Shown in pieces: positions 32,418 through 42,992 of a DNA stretch of 64,000 nt. The number at the start of each line of letters is the position of its first letter. Within the stretch, counting starts at the first letter, position 1. The notes under the pieces were generated by a model. That model worked only from the letters and a program-made list of their open reading frames with translations, was not told where the DNA came from and did not search any database. Location: contig JAKGHH010000002.1 of NCBI GenBank assembly GCA_022828595.1, forward strand, positions 86,706,076 through 86,770,075, written 5' to 3'. The DNA comes from Nelumbo lutea. Its lineage: Eukaryota; Streptophyta; Magnoliopsida; Proteales; Nelumbonaceae. The position numbers and the translations under genes were made by a program.

Positions 32418-34346
32418 TGTTAGACAGTGTATGCCCTTAGCTCCAATCAGAATGATGTACCTTATGACATTTATTGTAAATGAATAAAGTACATGTTTCA
32501 TTCATGTTATTATGGTGTGTTTCTGTGTAATACCCTTAAACTAGACGCATATGAGACTCATGTTAGGTTAGAATGTTCACAGCTGTTGGATAGATTTTGG
32601 GAGATTTATCCTGATAAGGCTGACACTGACGTGCCACCAAGTTGGTTGGGGTAGCCTATCTCAGCTACTAGGGTGAGACCCGAGGTACATGAGTGTAGGT
32701 TTACTTGAAACGATGAATCGGACCAGAATTCCAGTATTGCCCTGGACCTTGGTGATTAGTGGGAAAAACTGGAATGTTACACTTGACCCCTAGACTCGAT
32801 TATGATAATGCACTAGGTGTCGGATTTGGCTATTTTTGATATGCCAATCAATGAGATCCTTAGAGGGGGTCAAAACTCGGGTATGTTGGGATAGTCTGAG
32901 AATTCATCTAAATGGGTGATCATAGTGACAGGATCAGCCCCTTTGTAGGACAAAGGTAATGATTGGGGATGCACTCTCTCTGATAGAAACCAAAGCTGTC
33001 GGCAGCCGATTTCAATCACTGAAATTTGCTTTTGCAAAATATATTTATATAAAGATATACATATATATTATGGTTTCAAAATGTTTGCAAAAGGTTTTAA
33101 TTCTCGGGATCCATGTGAGCAGAGAGTGCAGCACTGTTCCTTGTAGCCGAGGGAGAGGTCCTCTCTTGTCGAGTAATGTTTGATCATTATAGGCTGAAAG
33201 GTTAAGTGTAAGACCATTAAGGGTAATACCTGATGGGCTAATCTTGCATCTGCCCACAGTCCCTGGGTTTTTATAAGGTGGCTTGGCCCAAGGACCACTT
33301 AGTGTAAGTGTTGGACCCGTTAAGAGCCCATTGTGATGGGCTCAGGGGTTCACTGCCCATAACAGTGAATTCGACCAAACTTTGTAATAGAGGCTAGGCT
33401 GAACCCATGTGACTGATGTGTAGATCAATGTTTGGGTCCTATGCCATACAAGGAAACCCAACTGGGTAGTATTCTAGAAGGTTAGTGAGCACATGGACTT
33501 AATGGACCTAAAGCCCAATTCGAATTGCTTTAATTTGATTAGTTAAAGTAGGGGGGAATCTAGGATTTGGATCAGCACATAGGATAGGGAGTTATCCCTA
33601 TCCATTCAGAGAGTCCAGATCCAAATATAGATTTAGATTTGGAAACTCCTAATAAGATTAGGAGGGCTGATCTAATTTGCAGATAAGATAAGTGCTTATC
33701 CTTATCTCTTAAAGAGAAGTCCTGATCCAAATACAGATTTGGATTAGGAAACTCCTAATGAGATTAAGAGCTCTCTTTAAGGCTATAAAAGAAGGAGGAG
33801 GGTGAACATCTATTCATCTCATCACATCAGATCTTAGATCACAGAAAGAGAGAAGACAACTACAGTAAGACTGCGCCATGTTCTGCTCTTGCGCCCTTCT
33901 CCTGCTACCGCCATTGCCAGTTTGATCTACATTGTAGGAGCGATCAAGAAGTGTTCTTGATATCAGTTTTTGGAGAAAAACTGATATGATGTCGTGCTCA
34001 CATTCCCTCCATCGAATTCTTGCTGAAGGATTCGGTTCTTGTGAAGAACTTGTTGATTCTACTCCACCCTACAATGTGTCATCTTCAGTGGGAGCAGTCT
34101 TTGGAGTTTTCCTTGGGTGTGAACACCTTCATTGGGAGATATTATTTCTTCGTATCAGGTACCTCTCTCTCCTACCTTTTAGTTTCAGATCTGGTTCGGT
34201 TCTTGGTTCAAGATTGATCTTTGAAAATGCAGATTTTCTAAAACAGGGAATGTGATTCCCACATGGGAGAGAGAGAAATTTTTGAAATTTTGCCCTACCT
34301 ACCTGTAGGGTTCGGCTATCCATATGATGGATCTCTCATCCCTTCA
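32418..34346 (+). mobile_element. Solo LTR C2 (group A)
   Basis: This is a complete LTR of 1929 bases, TGTTAGACAG to CCCTTCA, with perfect ACATG duplications at 32413-32417 and 34347-34351. The TATA box TATAAAAG is at 33784-33791. It sits in the protease region of element D, which makes it younger than D. Confidence 0.93.
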
Positions 34347-34351
34347 ACATG

Positions 34352-35365
34352 CTATACTTTACAAGGATTCATGGAAAGCAAAAAACTGAGTTTGATGAGG
34401 TTATGCTTTACAAAGGGACATCTACAACAGTTGTAATTTCTACTATAGGAATAATAGCTTTAGATTTTAGAGGAGACATTATACTTAAATATTGTTTTTA
34501 TGTTCCATAACTTAGAAGAAATTTAATTTCAGTGTCTAAATTGTGCAATGATGACTATTCCATTTTACTTAGTAATAAGATTACAATTAAATTAAATGAC
34601 AAGTTCCTTATTCATGAAGCATTTGAAATGGTCTTTATATACTTCATTCTTCCATGGAAACTAATATGACTAAAATGATTCCAAAACACATTCCCATGAA
34701 AAAGAAAACATGAAAACATTAATCCTACTTACTTGTGGTATTATTGGCTTGGTTACATTAATATAGAACACACTACAAGATTAGTTAGATGGTCCTTTAG
34801 ATTTTCTCACAATAAAATATCCACCAACTTGTGAGCCTTGCCTGCAAGACAAGATGACAAAACGGCTACTCATCGATAAGCTTCAAAGAAGTATAATTAC
34901 ACTTGACCTAATACACATAAATGCATATAGTTCCCTAAATGTTAAGGCATGTAATATACGTTCATATTTTATAACATTTATTGATGATTATTCTCAATAT
35001 AGGTACATGTATCTAATGAGATATATGTTTGAATCACTTAAAAAGTTCAAGAAATTCAAATACAAAGTCAAGAAATAATTAGGGAGACAAATCAAGACAC
35101 TTCAAAATCAGATCGAGGCTGAGAGCATCTCTCTGATAAATTTAGAGACTATTTGAAGAATAACAAAATTATATCACAACTGTCTCCTCTTATGACATCA
35201 TAACTTGATGGTGTATCAAAAAGAACAAATCAGACTTTGTTGGATAGGTCCAAACACTTACTGCCCACTTGGAGTTATCTATATCCTTTTAGGGATACAT
35301 ATTGGAAACTTCTATTTATGTGTTAAATTAGGTCCCAACCAAGTTAGTTCCCAAGTTAATAGGTA
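34352..35365 (+). pseudogene. Element D protease end and integrase
   Basis: Translation gives LRRNLISVSKLCNDDYSILL (34520-34570), a degraded zinc-binding domain (LWYYWLGYINIE, about 34735, where relatives have HYRLGHIG), then SYFITFIDDYSQYRYMYLMR in the open piece 34854-35078. Later parts need frame changes (QIKTLQNQ..., TYCPLGVIY). Homology ends near 35365, within the segment that reads VPTKLVPNTPYELW in A1. It has lost zinc ligands and reading frame, so no activity is expected. Confidence 0.7.
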
Positions 35366-36065
35366 ACAAGTGATCTTGAAGGTGCATTCCTTTTGGAGAT
35401 TCAACAATGGATCTTATAATAGGTAACCAGTAGATCCTAGTACTTGAAGAAGCTATTGGAAGAGGCTTGTATGGAGGATGCATAAATATCTCTATGATGA
35501 CCAAACATTTGCAATGACTTATCTCAAGGGTAGATATTTAGCTCTCCAAATTCTTATTACCAAACATTGCTTTATGCTAGAGAATAAAAGCCTATTTAGG
35601 GACCTCACCCAACAACTTAAGCTTTTAGGATGAATGGTTTCTTGAAATGATATTAAAACTTTTTTGTCCAAATGGTCTAATGTTCGGTTTTTGTCACCTC
35701 CATTATAATCCATTCAATTTGAGCACAAAGTATGGTTGAGCTTGAGCTTGTCCATCTTCAAGTCTAATGGGATTTTGCATGAAGGAGTGTGTTTGAGAAT
35801 AAAAACCTATTGATGAGCATGACCTAACATCTTATGCTTTTAGGTTGAACGGTTCTTTGAGATTTTAAGGTTTTCTAGGTGAGCCCTAGCTACCTTGCAA
35901 AGCCAAAAGTCACACAGTAAAAACAGCCTTCCCTAGAAGAGGGGGAGAATGGAACATATCAATTCAAAGCCATACCAAACCATGCTACATTATTAAAACT
36001 TTATTAGCTAAAGATAATCTCAAAGAAATAAATTAGTTCAAATAGAAAAGGTTTTGAGAGCATAA
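35366..36065. other. No gene; weak direct repeat
   Basis: Two related stretches of about 65 bases (about 35585-35650 and 35803-35868) share 'aaaarcctat', 'cttatgcttttagg' and 'gaayggtt' words. Such phrases recur in plant LTR and transcript-derived repeats. I see no frame or ends. Confidence 0.35.
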
Positions 36066-36259
36066 GGCCATTTTTGGAAGTGCTTAAAAATAAATGCTTA
36101 TTTGGGCCAGGACCACACCATCAAGTACTTATTGGTGCTTGGGAAATAAGTCCTAAATAAGTGCTTTTTTAGAAATAAGGGCTTATTTTTTAAGCTCAAA
36201 TTTCCAACTTTTTTTTCAAATGCTTATACAATAAGCACTTACTTAAATTTTCTTCCACA

Positions 36260-36392
36260 ATTATCCCTAGTTGAATTTTAAAGTGCCACTTATAAAATTA
36301 TCCCTAATTGAATTTTGAAATACCACTTATAAAATTATCCCTAATTGAATTTTAAAATACCACTTATAAAATTATCCCTAGTTGAATTTTAT
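36260..36392. repeat. Tandem array, 37-base unit, 3.6 copies
   Basis: The copies start at 36260, 36297, 36334 and 36371 with 'attatccctarttgaatttt' and end 'ccacttataaa'. They differ at only a few positions, so the array expanded fairly recently. Confidence 0.85.
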
Positions 36393-36409
36393 AGAACTTC
36401 TTTCCTCAT

Positions 36410-36677
36410 AAAAGTGGTTTTATTAAAGTGCTTTTGGAAAAGTGCTTTTATAAAAGTGCTTTCACAAAAGTACTTTTATAAAAGTACTTCCGTAAAAGTG
36501 CTTTTATGAAAGTGCTTCCATAAAAAGTCATTTTGTAAGTGCTTTCACAAAAGTACTTTCATAAAAGTGCCTTCATAAAAGTACTTTCATAAAAGTGCTT
36601 TCATAAAAGTGCTTTCATAAAAGTACTTTTGTAAAAGTACTTTTATAAAAGTGCTTTTTGTAAAAGTGCTTTCATAA
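36410..36677. repeat. Minisatellite, 14-base unit, about 19 copies
   Basis: The consensus is 'taaaagtgctttca' with variants 'taaaagtactttta'. The unit resembles the 'aagtgctt' found in the element's own terminal repeats, so the array may have grown from that end sequence. Confidence 0.85.
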
Positions 36678-36946
36678 GGTATATTTTGAAAATTTGAAAG
36701 AAAATGAAGGGGCAAAATAGTCACAAATGCTTATTTAAGTGCTTATTGGAGAAAAAAACTATCAAATGCCCAATATTAAATAAGTGCTTATTTTTTTAAA
36801 TAAGCACTTGAAAAGTTGAATGCCAAATGCAAATAAATGCTTATTCGAATAAACACTTGTTAAGCACTTATTCAATAAACACTTATTTTTAACATAAGCA
36901 CTCCCAAACATGGCCTGACATATAAACAATGGACATCTTTGACATA

Positions 36947-37384
36947 TTACTTGACAACATTAGCCAACGTTGGCTGCACTATATCAGCAAATGTTCTAAG
37001 ACAGACATTGTTGAGTTTCTTTGTGATCCCACGTATTGCACTAAGCCTGTTATCATGGAAGAACTGAAGAGATATATCTTGCTTCATAAGGCCAAGTGTA
37101 CATGGGATACAATTGTTTGTCGGGGGGGGTGGACTACTGTCGCTTGTGATACAATTCAAGCAGATCAAGGCCTCATCAGCCAGTGCCTTCACCAACGAGT
37201 CAGGTAATGACAGCATCTTATGAATGATGTTGGGATAGCCGACGTCCTCAAGCCACATCCATAGAGCAATAACTTGCATAGATGTACTTATATCTCTCCG
37301 CAATTTTATAACCAGTCGAGAATAAAGTTCCCGATCAATTGAATGAAAGGATCTGAGCTCTTCAATCGTCACTGGGGAATCCAT
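36947..37384 (-). CDS. Putative plant host gene, uncharacterised
   Basis: This is a 145-residue open frame on the minus strand from ATG at 37384 (MDSPVTIEELRSFHSIDREL). Upstream codons are open to 37399 but only through TTG. The protein looks globular and helical: LYSRLVIKLRRDISTSMQVI, ALWMWLEDVGYPNIIHKMLS, LPDSLVKALADEALICLNCI, then a Pro run (SDSSPPPPTNN, coded by a G-rich tract near 37122) and SLQFFHDNRLSAIRGITKKL. The pattern 'SIDRxLYxxLV...WLE...LADEAxxCL' reminds me of a conserved plant protein family of unknown function. I cannot name it and this is from memory. A possible intron acceptor (ACATAG/G) sits 21 bases upstream, and a donor at 38119. The frame ends 32 bases from the TIR element, so the true C-terminus may have been cut. 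It is the only frame here not explained by a transposon. Confidence 0.5.
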   Translation of the reverse strand: MDSPVTIEELRSFHSIDRELYSRLVIKLRRDISTSMQVIALWMWLEDVGYPNIIHKMLSLPDSLVKALADEALICLNCITSDSSPPPPTNNCIPCTLGLMKQDISLQFFHDNRLSAIRGITKKLNNVCLRTFADIVQPTLANVVK

Positions 37385-37405
37385 ACTGAGTGGTTGCAAC
37401 GGAAC

Positions 37406-38230
37406 CTATGTAGTATCAGAAAGGCGGCAGTGTTTCAATGAACAGAAACATTCATATTTAAATTACATTAAAGACATAACAATAAGAAATATATCCTAAT
37501 TCTCACCTCTTGCAATTTTGACCTGGCGGTTTTTTGGAAAATATTTATTCGTGTTCTTTTATTTTTCAGATAAATACTGTTCTAACTATAAAAGAATCAT
37601 TATAAAAAGACGCAATTTTGTTCCGTTCAAGTGTTGATAATTTTCCTCAAGGTGAGAAAGTTATTTATCCACCTGAAAGATGAATACTCGAGGAAAAAAA
37701 TTTTTTATAGGACACACATAAATATGAAAAAAGAATATGAATATCCTGATCAATGGGAACCAAAATCCCAATGACCGATTTTCCCCTCAAAATCTGAAAA
37801 AACGAATGGACCCTTTATGTTATTTCCAAATACAAATCCTCGATGTTTATATATTTAGTAATCAAACTTTGTATGGGAAACAACCAGTACTATGAATGTA
37901 CAAAATCATGCCATCTATCAACAACAAGAATTCCAGTAATTTATCTGATTTCCAAATACAAATCCTCGATGTTTTCACAGGGACAGAAACTAATGCAAGA
38001 TAAAGAGAAGCTGGGAAAGGTAATTACTTCTTTTGGGTAACAGTCCCAGAAGCACAAGATCCAAATAAAAGCTCTTTGGGTTTCTTCACCGCAACCAAAT
38101 CTAAGCCTGAGTGACTTACTGCCTGCCTCTAGTAACTCCGGCCCCTCCTCTCTCCTCCAGCCTTAAGAAGAGCTCTCTGAACTGCAGTCGTCTCCATTCC
38201 TTACTCTGATTAACTATTTATAAACTAAGT
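37406..38230 (-). other. Possible 5' intron and leader exon
   Basis: On the minus strand a strong donor (GCA/GTAAGT, intron starting at 38119) and an acceptor (CTACATAG/G, intron ending at 37406) would frame a 714-base AT-rich intron. The proposed leader exon (38120 to about 38230) is GC- and purine-rich (ctggaggagagaggaggggc), as in plant 5' leaders. This is inference from splice motifs and base composition only. Confidence 0.3.
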
Positions 38231-38239
38231 TATTGAACT

Positions 38240-38900
38240 CAATAACTTCAAAACATATCAACTTTTTAATGTCATGCTTATCAATACAGCGTGGAGAATT
38301 TAATGTCTAGAAAGTAAAGATTGGTATTCCTGCATTCCTTCCAAGTTTTGAATATCCTTGTATGGAAAGATTTTATTACCGTTAACTTCTTCGAGAAAAG
38401 TTTTGAAAATCCAACCTCATATTGGCTCTAGTCTATGCAAATTGACCTTGTCGAGGGAAAAAAGCGGCCAGTTCCAGTGTTGTTGAACTCCCAAGTCGAA
38501 ACCACAAACATCAAATAAGTACAAAATTGATGCTCAAGTTATGAAATAAATATAAATGTAGGGTTTTAGTCGGGCTTTAGAGTGGCTAAATCACTAGGAG
38601 TTTTCCACGTGGAAACTTGATATGAGGCCCAACATGGCACATACACTCTTCTAAGGACCCGGCTATATATCCTCTATAACGGGTAAATTTTAGCCCAAAA
38701 TACTTTTCCAATTGCCAAAATAAGTCCATCTCTTAAACAAGTTTAAACATAAAATATTAATTTTAAGAGCAAATATTGCTCGTGAAAAACACTATATGCC
38801 ATAAAACTTAAGTGGATGAAGCCATGAAGGATTGAACAGGTGGCCAATGATAGAAATAAGGCCCTACAAAAGCTCTCTAGTCTCTACTTGATCCAACTAG
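38240..38900. other. Intergenic, nothing recognised
   Basis: This AT-rich sequence has no supported frame, repeat or TIR. It may include the promoter of the putative minus-strand gene. Confidence 0.35.
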
Positions 38901-38908
38901 GCAAAGTA

Positions 38909-39050
38909 CTCAGGCCTTGTTTGGTTCATGGGAATAGGGGTCTGGAATTGAAATTGGAATGTGCTATTCTGGTTCCAACTGTTTGGTTGGATGGAATCAG
39001 AACCTCATTCCCATTCCTGCTGGAATGGCATTCCTCTATTTGAGGGAATA
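38909..39050. mobile_element. One end of a Tourist-like MITE
   Basis: It starts with GGCCTTGTTTGGTTC, the terminal sequence often seen in PIF/Harbinger-type MITEs. It is followed by 'ggaat/attcc' rich DNA. No matching inverted right end was found, so only a fragment is supported. Confidence 0.4.
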
Positions 39051-39155
39051 AAAAAGGAAAGGTGTTTTTGACAATGGACAGCATTGCCATGCTAGTCCAT
39101 GCCGCCTTCTTTTGAAAATTCTTTTAACTTTTATAATAATATTAGCTTGAATAAG

Positions 39156-39675
39156 TCCTACCTTAAATTGCTGAAACCTCCCCTAAAGTATCTTGTTGTT
39201 GCTGAAACCTTCCTAATTTTGGTAATTACAATCACCTCTCTAGAACTTTCTAACATAATTATAAGTAGACCCCTTATGTTAGAATCTAAAAATATTCGAA
39301 ATACCCATTATTGAGTTACTTTGACCTAAATGTTTATTTTTCAACTTTTCCTTATGTATGAATCAATACCTCAGATCCTTATAATCTCTTGTCTAAAATT
39401 GATTTATTTTCCAAATTTACCCTTTATATCAATCACCCAAAGGTAAAGTACTATAACTTTAAATTTCTTTTCTTATTGTTTTTATAAAATTTGTTTGTTT
39501 TTTTATTGTTTTTTCATGTAGAAACCAGCAACAATAATAACTGCATGGGCATTTTGACATTTTCACCCTCATTTGGGAGAATTCTAATAGAGGGGATCTA
39601 CTTATAAGTATGTTTGAATGTTGAAGAAAGGATTATAATTATCAAACTTCAGGAGAGTTTTTAGCAATTTACCCC
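39156..39675. mobile_element. MITE-like element with diverged inverted ends
   Basis: The left half (taccttaaattgctgaaacc, then 'ttggtaattacaatcacct' and 'ataattataagtagacccc') matches the right half read in reverse (ggggtaaattgctaaaaact, 'tttgataattataatcc', 'acttataagtagatcccc'). The left end also repeats 'gttgctgaaacct' once. No coding capacity. I could not settle the target duplication. Confidence 0.55.
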
Positions 39676-39679
39676 AAAT

Positions 39680-40669
39680 TCTATGATGCCCTAAAAGTAC
39701 GATGCAAGAGTGCTTTGACAAATCAGCCCCCCGGGGTAAATTTTAATGTATATCACCTTTTCACCACTTTAACGATGCAATTATTTTCAGCACGTACGAA
39801 TCATGTATTTTCCCTATAATTGTAAAACGGTATCATAAAAGTAATAACCAATCAAGTAGCATCTATCAAATTCATGGGATTTTGATAGGTAAGAGCCCTT
39901 TTGGTATCATGTAATTCCTGTGGCACAGATTTCCATCATAATCAAAAAGGTTCATTTGTGGATACGCTGATCACATAATACTGGTCACATAGAAGAGCCG
40001 TTTTCAATATGAGGTTGTAGATGTTGTATATACATGTGGTTAGCAAAAAGATCCAGGTTCGCCGCTGTGCATGACTTTGCAATCCATTCAGACTCAATTT
40101 CACCCTTCATAAGCCCATAACAGCTGTGCATGACTTTGGCTGTGTATGGTATATATATATAGATTTATAGAAACAAAATGTTGTATACATTATGGAGGGT
40201 GACACGCCTCACAAAATCACCAAAACAAAATAGAATCTAAATCACTAAAAAGGGTACAAAAATTGAGAAAAACGATACCACTAGACAAAGAATTCTTTGC
40301 CTTTGCTCGCCAGTCAGTTCGTTGCTTGGTTTTCCTCCTAATACACGTGCCTGTAACAAACTCTATCTTTCACCTTTTCCTTCATCTGTCAGCAACGTGA
40401 GATTATGTTCCTGAGATTCCAAGTATGAGGGATCAGACCTTTGAGACATGGTTGTGTGTAGTATCGTTGCTGCTTCTATGAGAAATCTGTGTTCATCAAT
40501 ACAAAAATTTGATAAAATAGGCCAATGTGTTTATATAAAAAATTCCATTTTAGTACTAAATGCATGCAGGTATTATTGCCACTTCATGAAACGTCAGATT
40601 TGATGTCTCAAAAAATTTGTATTGAGAAATTTCAAACATTTCTAATAAAAACAAAAATGGTATCAAATA
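39680..40669. other. Intergenic, nothing recognised
   Basis: There is no open frame or inverted-end element I can support. It contains a short repeat of 'agctgtgcatgactttg' type (about 40061 and 40122). Confidence 0.35.
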
Positions 40670-40674
40670 CAACC

Positions 40675-41398
40675 AGCTGGATTTTAATCTCATAAGATAT
40701 TAAATCCAATGGGTTTGATTGGCCAATTACATGAGAAATTGTACCCATACACTTGATTTAAAAATCCATTTTTCTCTTACAAAAACCCAGTATTGAACTT
40801 GTCCCACATTGGAAAATTATAAGTTTTGTTTTCAGTATTTCAATAAGAGCTGATTTACACTCCTTAGAATTAGTAGAGGAGAGTATGGAGATTCGATATT
40901 GCGCAACGTGTGCGCATGTGTGTGCGCGTGTGTATGCGGCACAATGAGGAGCTTTAGAGGCGCACTTTGCTTGCACCACCGATCATTATTGATGAGATCA
41001 ACAGTCACGATTCGATCGGGTGTGATCAAGAGGCACAATTCAAAGTTAACAGTCACCAACTGTTAACTATTTTTTGAATAGTCACAATGTTTGAAATTGT
41101 GACTGTTCAAGGAGCATGAATCGGACTCCAAATCACACAATTTCGAAATTCACTATCTCTCTCTCTCTCAGTCCGGTCTGCTACAGTCTCACAAAAGGTT
41201 TCTTTGGAGACTCTTCAACTTTGATGGTTGCAGATTCTCGCCCAAGGCTCTGTTGTATCTTGGGAATGAATTTTCTTGTAACCCAACAACAAACTTAGTA
41301 AAACTGAGTGGGGGCAAATAAAGTTCTAAAGACAATGTCTTCAAACGCGCCTCAGAGCTTCTCCTCCAAAATTACAGTGACCCCATTCTTCCCCAACA
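40675..41398 (+). mobile_element. Solo LTR B3 (group B)
   Basis: This is a sense-strand group-B LTR of 724 bases ending CCAACA at 41398. Its first bases are AGCTGG where TGTTGG is expected. Perfect CAACC duplications lie at 40670-40674 and 41399-41403. Here the block matching the B primer region reads AATAAAGTTCTAAA (41317-41330), which contains a perfect AATAAA poly(A) signal. The terminal hairpin is at about 40678-40710. Confidence 0.9.
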
Positions 41399-41499
41399 CA
41401 ACCTTTATTAACAATCTTTTCCAACTCAATTAACATCCATGGTGAATAGGAGCATTTCCTACAAAAGTATATTCATCAATCAAAACTCCAGAGCTCACA

Positions 41500-41753
41500 T
41501 CATTTGTCCCCTAGGGACAGAAAATTTTCCGTCCCATCTAATCCTATTCGAACAGGTAACTTTCTTCAAATTAATTTGAAACTAACAGACTTTTGGTTCT
41601 AACTGCAGATGCACACCAAAATTTTATCAAAAGCAATTAACCCTAGCCTACCGCTCCTTTCTGTTGCTTTCTTCCCCTCCCTTCCCATCGTCCCTTCACC
41701 CTCACCAACTTCATAGCATGAAACCCATTCACCGTCGTCTCCAACGATGCTAC
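41500..41753. repeat. Long inverted repeat, left copy
   Basis: This matches 49025-49305 in reverse. Its outer end is a palindrome (gggacagaaaattttccgtc at about 41515) and the right copy has the matching one. Homology resumes at 47743 after B2 and fades near 47785, proving B2 inserted here. The bases read 'aaactaacagacttttggtt' and so on and have no long frame. It could be the terminal repeat of a large DNA transposon or one of two inverted copies of a dispersed repeat. Confidence 0.65.
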
Positions 41754-42444
41754 TGTTGGAGAAAAGGGGTCACTGTAACTTTGGAGGAGAAGCTCTGAGG
41801 CGCGTCTGAAGACACTGTCTTTAGAACGTTATTTGCCCCACCTCAGTTTCACTGAGTTTGCTATTGGGTTACAGGAAAATTCGCTCCCAGGATACAACAG
41901 AGCCTTGGGCGAGAATCTGCAACTAGCAAAGTTGAAGAGTCTCCAAAGAAACCTTTTATGAGACTGTAACAGACCGGACTAAGAGAGAGAGAGATAGTGA
42001 ATTTCGAAATTGTGTGTCTTCAGAGTATGATTCATGCTCCTTAAATAGTTTATGAAGAGGTATGAAGAAAAGGTAGGTGCTAGTTTAGAGAAGGCACCTT
42101 GAACAGTCACAATTTCAAACATTGTGACTGTTTAAAAAGTAGTTAACAGTTAATGACTGTTAACTTTGAATTGTGCCTCTTGATCACACCCGATCGAATC
42201 GTGACCGTTGATCTCATCAACGGTGATCAATGGTCAGCAACGCACCAAAACCAAAGCCACCCTTCGTGAGCCACGCGGGTGCGCACAAAATGAGCCTCTA
42301 AAGCGCCTCATTGTGGGACAAGTTCAAAACTGGGTTTTGCAAGAGAAAAGCTAATTTTTCAATCAAGTGTGTAGGTGCAATTTCTCATGTAATTGACCAA
42401 TCAAACCCATTGGATTTAATCTCTTATTAGATTAAAATCCAACA
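41754..42444 (-). mobile_element. B2 3' LTR, internally deleted
   Basis: This LTR of 691 bases lost the stretch from the CA/CG tract to 'ttttccaatg' that B1 keeps; 'cctcattg' now joins 'tgggacaagttc'. The primer-pairing block is intact at 41820-41833. The polypurine tract AATGTGGGGGAT (minus) borders it at 42445-42456. Confidence 0.9.
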
Positions 42445-42992
42445 ATCCCCCACATTGATTGATCAATTACATAGTTCTCTGTCAATCCAAACTACTATGA
42501 CACAGCTATGCATACAAAAGGTGTTTATCAACTTAAACCTCTTGTTTGTATAGTTATTTCAAAGCCTTGTCAAATTTATTGATGGTAAGACCTTAAACCA
42601 ATTACTCTCAAGGCAGACCGAAGACACCCATACACACAAAAATGTCCAGTCTCTGCAAGAGTTTCAAGTTTTGCTCAGCACTATTATGGTCATGTGTTTC
42701 TTTCCTAGTTTCATGAACAATCTCGAGAGCTAACCCAAACTCTCATGATAAACGACACCATTTCCATGTTCACATAGGTGAAGTTCCACTATGTGTTCCA
42801 TTATTTGACACATTTCAGAATTTCATTAAGAGTTTAACTCAACCTTTCATCATAACAGACAATATTGTTTATGTTGTGATGGGAAATTTCTCAATGTCAG
42901 TACTAACAGTCACATTGCTGTAACTTGTTGCTACCCATTAAACCCAATATTGATGGTTTTTTCAGTTCAGGTTGGGTTACCATTACAAGTGA

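Larger units (their letters stand above)
31167..35365 (+). mobile_element. Decayed copia element D, holding solo LTR C2
   Basis: An old group-A-like LTR starts TGTTAGATAG at 31167 and runs to about 32165. It then jumps straight to the Gag zinc-knuckle region (32190-32412), so the rest of the LTR, leader and most of gag were deleted. C2 (32418-34346) splits the protease region. Protease end and integrase follow (34352-35365), after which homology ends. Many stops make it the most diverged copy here, and it is presumably the oldest. Confidence 0.7.
36066..36915. mobile_element. TIR element filled with tandem arrays
   Basis: The two ends are inverted: GGCCATTTTTGGAAGTGCTT on the left and, read in reverse, GGCCATGTTTGGGAGTGCTT on the right. 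The flanks are TAA (36063-36065) and TGA (36916-36918), possibly a diverged three-base TWA duplication as in PIF/Harbinger MITEs. The inside has no ORF and is mostly tandem repeat. The superfamily is uncertain. Confidence 0.65.

Noticed and set aside
41404..41499. Internal region of a B element next to solo LTR B3
   Set aside because: B3 is followed directly by its target duplication CAACC and unrelated sequence, with no spacer or gag; it is a solo LTR.
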